A stretch of 11,353 nucleotides of DNA, taken from contig CP070830.1 of NCBI GenBank assembly GCA_020344865.1, positions 1,609,873 to 1,621,225 on the forward strand, read 5' to 3'. The translations under genes were made by a program, and so were the position numbers. The notes beneath the pieces are model-generated. The model was not told the DNA's origin. It ran no database searches and was given only the letters and a program-made list of their open reading frames with translations. The DNA is from Planctomycetota bacterium (lineage in GTDB: Bacteria > Planctomycetota > Phycisphaerae > Sedimentisphaerales > Anaerobacaceae). Position 1 is the first letter of the stretch. Every line of letters starts with the position of its first letter. This document shows, one piece after another, positions 7,274 to 11,353 of this stretch.

Positions 7274-7825
7274 TCAGTCGAACAGAAACATGGCTATGGC
7301 AACCGTTGTTGTCCAAAGGCCGTTCTTGCCCTTTGCTGTCTGCGTCACATTAGACGTCCTTATTATCAGCCCGCTGGACTTGTACACCTGAGATTTTTCC
7401 GACCACGCTCTGTCAGGATCCAGTTCCAGACCCAAAGTCGTCCCGAGCATCGCCGCCGCCAGGTCCTCCGCCATATCCCCAGCCTCTCGGTTGTTCATGC
7501 CGTACCCGTGCACCTCGCTCAGATAACCCCACTTGTCTTTATCCTTGGGAATGGCAACGCCTACTGAGCTTGCAATCAGCCTGTCGTGCTCGTCCGTGTC
7601 TGACCGTGCTATTACACAGTAACATATCTGCCCGGGAATCAGCATCGACAGCCCTCTTTCCCTGCTGATGAATTTGCACTTCGCCGGCAGAATTGACGAT
7701 ACCTGAACAAGGTTCTGCTGTGCTACCCCGGCCCTTCTCAGAGCCTCTTCGAACGACTTCAACTGATACTTGTGCCTGCCGAGCCCCTTCGTCAGGAATA
7801 TCTTGGTAGGGGTAAGAGCATCCAT
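7274..7825 (-). CDS. pdaD: Pyruvoyl-dependent arginine decarboxylase
   Basis: Predicted 183-residue PvlArgDC, which converts arginine to agmatine and CO2 using a pyruvoyl group made by self-cleavage instead of pyridoxal phosphate. The cleavage site is NLVQVSSILP (residues 38-47): cutting between Ser43 and Ser44 would give a small beta chain and an alpha chain carrying the pyruvoyl. Glu104 in GYLSEVHGYG matches the conserved acid of the Methanocaldococcus enzyme. The start TPTKIFLTKGLGRHKYQ is typical of the family and fixes the ATG at 7823-7825, although no strong Shine-Dalgarno precedes it. First gene of the minus-strand run with speB. The family is best known from archaea and scattered bacteria. 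Confidence 0.93.
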   Translation of the reverse strand: MDALTPTKIFLTKGLGRHKYQLKSFEEALRRAGVAQQNLVQVSSILPAKCKFISRERGLSMLIPGQICYCVIARSDTDEHDRLIASSVGVAIPKDKDKWGYLSEVHGYGMNNREAGDMAEDLAAAMLGTTLGLELDPDRAWSEKSQVYKSSGLIIRTSNVTQTAKGKNGLWTTTVAIAMFLFD

Positions 7826-7857
7826 ACTAATACGCCCGAGACCTCAACTTCTTTCCC

Positions 7858-7873
7858 TGTGACTCCGATCACA
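7858..7873. promoter_or_regulatory. CRP/FNR-family-type operator dyad upstream of pdaD
   Basis: TGTGA-CTCCGA-TCACA is a perfect 5+6+5 inverted repeat identical to the conserved half-sites of the E. coli CRP consensus. Its centre is about 40 bp upstream of the pdaD start codon. It lies downstream of the candidate promoter at 7981-8008, which would favour repression from that promoter, or else activation of a second, nearer one. In RNA it would make only a 5-bp stem. Which regulator binds is not knowable from this window. Confidence 0.45.
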
Positions 7874-7980
7874 TCCTTATTGTTTACTTAGCAGCGCCAT
7901 ACCTCGTCACTTGCCCGACGCCGCCACATTGCAAATCCGTTTTCTTCCCCGAAAAGCAAAATCCGGTTCGGCTCGCACGA

Positions 7981-8008
7981 ATTATATATTCCTTCAATCA
8001 ATTCACAA
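7981..8008 (-). promoter_or_regulatory. Candidate sigma70-type promoter for the pdaD-speB operon
   Basis: On the minus strand TTGTGA (8003-8008) and a perfect TATAAT (7981-7986) are 16 bp apart. Just upstream on the same strand lies a T-rich tract (8014-8028) that could act as an UP-like element. Transcription would start near 7974, leaving a leader of about 150 nt before pdaD. Confidence 0.45.
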
Positions 8009-8265
8009 CAAAAATCTAAAAAAAACACGCCCCCGGGCTCAGACCGACCCGCACCCACGCAGTCTGCAAACACTTTTTAACGTCATCACGTCAAATCTGC
8101 GTATCCGCACACGCCAACACGCAACCTCTAAAAATCATCAAAACTTAACATCACCGCCGTTGAATCTCCTCCTTGAACAATCCGGACTCCACCGTCACCA
8201 AAAAACACGCCTTGAATCTCAACGAAAAACCAATCGGGCATAACAATTGTTTCCCCCCACCAAGG

Positions 8266-8293
8266 TTGACAAACCGCATCAAAGGCCTATAAT
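8266..8293 (+). promoter_or_regulatory. Strong sigma70-type promoter for the pilT-like operon
   Basis: TTGACA (8266-8271) and TATAAT (8288-8293) are both perfect consensus hexamers, 16 bp apart. Expected start is near 8300, giving a leader of about 120 nt to the ATG at 8420. It is the best promoter match in the window and points straight into the motor gene cluster. Confidence 0.7.
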
Positions 8294-8301
8294 ATGACTT
8301 G

Positions 8302-8326
8302 TAAGAGTTTGTCTTTACAAATCTTA
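8302..8326 (+). promoter_or_regulatory. Hairpin at the 5' end of the pilT-like transcript
   Basis: TAAGA (8302-8306) pairs with TCTTA (8322-8326), and TTTGT (8308-8312) pairs with ACAAA (8317-8321), with G8307 bulged and a CTTT loop. It would lie within the first few nucleotides of RNA made from the promoter at 8266-8293. It may protect the 5' end, or as DNA serve as an operator overlapping the start site. It is AT-rich, with only two G-C pairs. Confidence 0.4.
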
Positions 8327-8419
8327 GGATAAAAAGAAGCTCGATTCTAAGCTGCAATACGTAATAAACCGATTAAATCAAAGACAATTGTACTGTAAAG
8401 CCTTGGCATAACAGAAATT

Positions 8420-9556
8420 ATGGTAACAGAACAACCTATCGATGCAAAAGCCGACCCCCGTCGTGAGCCGGAATTAAACAAGCTTCTAAGGGTCGCTATC
8501 AAGACGCTCGCAAGCGACCTGCACCTGAAGGTCGGCCAGCCCCCCAAGTTGCGAATTCAGGGCCAGCTAAAAGACACGACCGGCGAGCCAATGACACAAC
8601 AAAGAATAGAACGCCTCGTCTCTGAAATACTCACGGACGCCCAGAAACAAACCCTGCTGAAAACCGGTACGCTCGACTTCGCTTACGGTATCGAAGACCG
8701 AGAAAGATTCCGAATGAACATCTTTCGCCAGCGAGGCTTAATCAGTCTTGCCGCAAGGCGCGTAAACACTGAAATCCTCACCTTTGACAAGCTCAACCTC
8801 CCTCCCCCCACGCTCGAAAAAATCGCTAATAGCAACCAGGGACTGGTACTTTCCGTAGGACCTACCGGCTGTGGAAAAACTACAACCATGGTCTCAATGT
8901 TGGACTACATAAACAACACCCGCTCCTGCCACATCGTTACAGTTGAAGACCCCGTCGAATACCTTATCAGGGACAAAAAGGCAATCGTTTCACAAAGGGA
9001 AATCGGCATCGACGTCCAAGACTTTGAGCAGGCACTGAAATATCTCATGCGACAGGACCCTGACGTCGTCTGCATCGCCGAAATGCGGGATGCAAAAAGC
9101 ATAACCGCCGGAATGAGGGCTGCCGAAACCGGACACCTTGTCTTCGGAACCATGCACTCCTCAAGCGCCACTCACGCCGTCCAGCGGCTCCTCGACCTCT
9201 TCCCTCCAAACGAAAGAGACCTCGCCAGACAAACCCTGAGTACCGCCATCACGGCAATCATCAGCCAGATACTTATGCCAAGCATAAAAGAAGGTGTCGA
9301 CAGAATACCCGCCGTTGAGATACTTCTCGCGAACCCAAGCACCAGAAAACTGATTTACGAAGGACGCGAATCTGAACTGCCGACACTTATCAGAAGCTGT
9401 AAAGAGGAGGGTATGCAGGATTTCACTGATACCCTTGTTCAAATGATACTGAACGGAAGTATTGAGCCAAAAGAAGCATATAAGCACGCCCCCAACATCG
9501 ACGAACTCAAAATGGCCCTAAAGGGCATCAGGGCTGATATAACCGGTATCTTATGA
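8420..9556 (+). CDS. PilT-like type IV pilus retraction ATPase
   Basis: Predicted 378-residue hexameric secretion ATPase of the PilT/PilU branch, which powers pilus retraction at the cytoplasmic face of the inner membrane. Seen: N-terminal domain with the ASDLHLKVGQPP signature (31-42); Walker A GPTGCGKTTT (147-156); Asp box VEDPVEY (175-181); Walker B region DPDVVCIAEMRD (213-224); and His box TGHLVFGTMHSSSA (237-250). The C-terminal VEILLANPSTRKLIYEG resembles the PilT AIRNLIREGK region. All catalytic positions look intact. It has no tetracysteine motif, which also argues for PilT rather than PilB. No Shine-Dalgarno precedes the ATG. A membrane-anchored PilB-like pseudo-ATPase follows after 34 bp, so the two are surely co-transcribed. 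No pilin or PilC is visible, so use in twitching versus another filament system is open. Confidence 0.92.
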   Translation: MVTEQPIDAKADPRREPELNKLLRVAIKTLASDLHLKVGQPPKLRIQGQLKDTTGEPMTQQRIERLVSEILTDAQKQTLLKTGTLDFAYGIEDRERFRMNIFRQRGLISLAARRVNTEILTFDKLNLPPPTLEKIANSNQGLVLSVGPTGCGKTTTMVSMLDYINNTRSCHIVTVEDPVEYLIRDKKAIVSQREIGIDVQDFEQALKYLMRQDPDVVCIAEMRDAKSITAGMRAAETGHLVFGTMHSSSATHAVQRLLDLFPPNERDLARQTLSTAITAIISQILMPSIKEGVDRIPAVEILLANPSTRKLIYEGRESELPTLIRSCKEEGMQDFTDTLVQMILNGSIEPKEAYKHAPNIDELKMALKGIRADITGIL

Positions 9557-9590
9557 GCTGCAAACATACATTTAATAAACGGAGTCTTCT

Positions 9591-11255
9591 ATGCCGGGAC
9601 TATTCCTAAGCGCCATCGAATACGGCGGCTATATTTCAATAATTAAATTTCTCGCTTTTGTCATCCTGTTCTTTCTGTGGTTACCCCTGGTCAGTTGGGT
9701 CTACCAGGACGCCGGCGCTGTCAGGGCAAAAGAGAACCTGTGGACTGCCGTCGTCTTCGCAACAGGCGCCGTCGCCGCAATAGTCTGGCTGCTTATGCCG
9801 CTCTTTATCATCGGCATGCTCTTCTTCATCATAGCCGTCCTCGCAACTTCTATGAGCTATGTCCTGCACCGCAACGCCAGGGTCCCCGAATTTGACCGCG
9901 TCCTGACACCCGAACACATCAAGGGACTCTTCGAAAACCGGCAAAAGAAAATGGACGCCCTTAGTGAAGTCATTTTCATAACGCCCAACAACAACGAGAT
10001 ACCCGTTCCTGAACCCAGAACACCCGAATACTTCGGCTATAAAACGGCCTTCGATGTCTTCTCCGATGCTATGTGGCGCAGGGCAAGTGACGTCATATTT
10101 GCTCCCGCTCCACAGGAATACAACGTAGCTTACTATATTGACGGCGCAGCCTTAAAACAGCCCTCCATACCCAGAGACCAGATGGAATACTTCATTCGAT
10201 TCGTCAAAAACCTCGCCAGCCTCGACCCCGACGAAAAGAGAAAACCGCAAAAAGGAAAGTTCAGAATACATAAACAAAAGGAAAACTACGACTGGGAAAT
10301 AACCACCGCAGGCTCCACCGCAGGCGAGCAAATCAGCCTGAAGCATATGACCGAACAGGCCATAACAAAACTTGCCGACATCAACTTGACGCCCGACCAG
10401 TATAACCAAATGAACAGGCTTCGTGAGGCAAAACAGGGCCTTCTTATCATATCCGGACCCAGAAAAACCGGCGTTACAAGTACGTTTTACTCACTGCTCA
10501 GAAACCATGATGCCTTCCTGAGCAGTATATCAACTCTCGAAAGGCAGCCCTCCCTTAACCTGCCGAACATAACGCAAAACATTTATGCGCTCAGCGACAC
10601 TGGAACAAGTACCTACGCCAAAAAATTGCAGCAGGTCATAAGAACCGAGCCCGATATTGTCGGTATCGCCGACTGCACTGACACCGAAACCGCACAAATC
10701 GCCTGCACCGCCGCAAAGGACGGAAAACTCATATATCTCACCATCGAAGCCGAAAACGTCATAAAAGCCCTCGGAAAATGGGTGAAATTAGTCGCAAACA
10801 AGCCCCTCGCCGTCGAACCGCTCCTCGGCATAAGCAACCAGCGCCTCCTCAGAAAACTCTGCAACGAATGCAAGCAGGCCTACGAGCCGAACAAAGAGTT
10901 GCTCAGAAAATTCAACATCCCGCCTGATAAAGCCAAGGTGCTCTACCGCGCCGGAAAAGTCGTGTACGACAAGCGCGGCAAACCCAGTACCTGTGAGAAT
11001 TGTCAGGGAACCGGCTTTTTCGGAAGAATGTGCGTTTTCGAAATAATTCTACTGAACGGCCAGCTCAGAAATCTCATCATGCAGGCCAAGTCCCTCTCGG
11101 AAATCAGCACCCAGTTCAGGCGGGCCAAAATGCTTTACCTGCAGGAGCAGGCGCTAAGAAAGGTCATCGATGGAACCACATCGGTAAATGAAATGGTCAG
11201 AATACTTTCGACACCCCAAAGACCAAAAGCCAAAAGACCCCAACAAAAAACATAA
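9591..11255 (+). CDS. Membrane-anchored GspE/PilB-like protein with degenerate ATPase site
   Basis: A 554-residue relative of GspE/PilB assembly ATPases. Hydrophobic helices at about 15-38, 50-70 and 71-92 tether it to the membrane, unlike ordinary GspE/PilB. The N2-like domain is traceable (RRASDVIFAP at 163-172, YYIDGAAL at 181-188, KRKPQKGKF at 216-224, STAGEQISLK at 242-251). The Walker A site reads GPRKTGVTST (289-298), with valine in place of the essential lysine. The Asp box is TLERQPS; the GEIRD-equivalent is ADCTD (360-364), losing Glu and Arg; and the His box is DGKLIYLTIEAE (377-388), losing both His. The tetracysteine motif is kept (Cys424, Cys427, Cys468, Cys471), as is the following GTGFFGRMCVFEI segment. 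GGAG lies 6 nt before the ATG. Full length and an intact frame suggest a functional non-catalytic subunit rather than a pseudogene. It follows the PilT-like gene. Confidence 0.88.
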   Translation: MPGLFLSAIEYGGYISIIKFLAFVILFFLWLPLVSWVYQDAGAVRAKENLWTAVVFATGAVAAIVWLLMPLFIIGMLFFIIAVLATSMSYVLHRNARVPEFDRVLTPEHIKGLFENRQKKMDALSEVIFITPNNNEIPVPEPRTPEYFGYKTAFDVFSDAMWRRASDVIFAPAPQEYNVAYYIDGAALKQPSIPRDQMEYFIRFVKNLASLDPDEKRKPQKGKFRIHKQKENYDWEITTAGSTAGEQISLKHMTEQAITKLADINLTPDQYNQMNRLREAKQGLLIISGPRKTGVTSTFYSLLRNHDAFLSSISTLERQPSLNLPNITQNIYALSDTGTSTYAKKLQQVIRTEPDIVGIADCTDTETAQIACTAAKDGKLIYLTIEAENVIKALGKWVKLVANKPLAVEPLLGISNQRLLRKLCNECKQAYEPNKELLRKFNIPPDKAKVLYRAGKVVYDKRGKPSTCENCQGTGFFGRMCVFEIILLNGQLRNLIMQAKSLSEISTQFRRAKMLYLQEQALRKVIDGTTSVNEMVRILSTPQRPKAKRPQQKT

Positions 11256-11261
11256 AATGCA

Positions 11262-11275
11262 AATATCCGGATATT
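11262..11275. repeat. 14-bp perfect palindrome between the pseudo-ATPase gene and the next gene
   Basis: AATATCCGGATATT is its own reverse complement and sits 7 bp after the pseudo-ATPase stop, 38 bp before the next start codon. No T-run follows, so it is not a standard terminator. It could be a protein-binding site, a 3' RNA stem, or chance. Confidence 0.4.
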
Positions 11276-11313
11276 ATTACGATAAGTACCATTTATAAAT
11301 CGGAGAAATTCTA

Positions 11314-11353
11314 ATGGCCTCCGCCGCTGTAATTGTGATTATTCTGGGCTGTG
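11314..11353 (+). CDS. Start of a downstream gene, truncated by the window end
   Basis: ATG at 11314 is preceded by GGAG at 8 nt spacing. The 13 visible codons give MASAAVIVIILGC, an N-terminal hydrophobic segment suggesting a membrane anchor or signal peptide. It lies 58 bp after the pseudo-ATPase and in the same direction, so it is probably part of the same motor cluster. Too little is present to name it. Confidence 0.6.
   Translation, partial: MASAAVIVIILGC

Larger units (their letters stand above)
7826..8419. other. 594-bp intergenic region between divergent pdaD and pilT-like genes
   Basis: No convincing gene. Short open frames here lack Shine-Dalgarno sequences, overlap the promoters described, and encode nothing recognisable. 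It contains a minus-strand promoter candidate (7981-8008), a CRP/FNR-type dyad (7858-7873), a strong plus-strand promoter (8266-8293) and a hairpin (8302-8326). The stretch 8030-8260 is otherwise featureless to my reading. Confidence 0.6.

Noticed and set aside
7888..8073. 61-codon minus-strand open frame upstream of pdaD
   Set aside because: GTG start without a Shine-Dalgarno, overlaps the best minus-strand promoter candidate, and the product resembles nothing.
8128..8175. AAGGAGGAG on the minus strand followed by a tiny open frame of about eight codons ending in TAG at 8128
   Set aside because: The spacing is too long (about 12 nt), the peptide is too short to assess, and the downstream gene is more than 300 bp away, so a leader-peptide claim is not supported.
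8151..8357. 68-codon minus-strand open frame across the pilT-like promoter
   Set aside because: It covers the perfect TTGACA/TATAAT promoter and the hairpin of the opposite strand; no family resemblance and no good ribosome site.
8390..8419. AAAGCCTTGGCATAAC just before the pilT-like ATG, reminiscent of the GCAAAGCC core of c-di-GMP-I riboswitches
   Set aside because: The other conserved parts of that riboswitch (the GGGCAAACC arm and the GGTAGC receptor helix) are not found around it; likely chance.

Overview
The window looks like chromosomal DNA from a Planctomycetota bacterium, most likely of the Phycisphaerae/Sedimentisphaerales type. The main clue is a short C-terminal zinc ribbon (C-x-C-G ... 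basic/hydrophobic spacer ... C-P-x-C) that ends two unrelated membrane proteases here; tails of this style are, to my knowledge, common in Planctomycetota. Moderate GC, weak or absent Shine-Dalgarno sequences at several starts, a pyruvoyl-type arginine decarboxylase and a membrane-anchored GspE/PilB relative also fit. The assignment is an inference from protein style, not from a marker gene.

Layout. Positions 1-137 hold the 3' end of a LemA-family gene, followed by an M48 (HtpX-like) membrane metalloprotease (224-1516, +). Convergent to it is a rhomboid serine protease (1609-2631, -) with the same kind of zinc-ribbon tail. Next on the minus strand is an exported protein of unknown function (2800-3441) with a possible terminator downstream. 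On the plus strand follow an MgtE-type Mg2+ transporter (3692-5095) and, 12 bp later, a small DUF2082-like zinc-ribbon protein (5108-5317).

From 7825 down to 5366 lies a minus-strand gene cluster: pyruvoyl-dependent arginine decarboxylase (pdaD), agmatinase (speB), a coiled-coil lipoprotein and a small HAD-like protein. The first two make a short route arginine -> agmatine -> putrescine + urea. The 594-bp gap upstream (7826-8419) is non-coding as far as I can see. It holds a candidate minus-strand promoter, a perfect TGTGA-N6-TCACA dyad of CRP/FNR type, and a near-consensus plus-strand sigma70 promoter whose transcript would begin with a 10-bp hairpin.

That promoter drives a type IV pilus/secretion motor cluster: a PilT-like ATPase with intact motifs (8420-9556), then a GspE/PilB relative (9591-11255) with N-terminal membrane helices, a retained tetracysteine motif and a destroyed Walker A lysine, Walker B glutamate and His box. 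A third gene starting at 11314 is cut by the window end. The paired active PilT and membrane-anchored pseudo-ATPase is the most unusual thing in the window.
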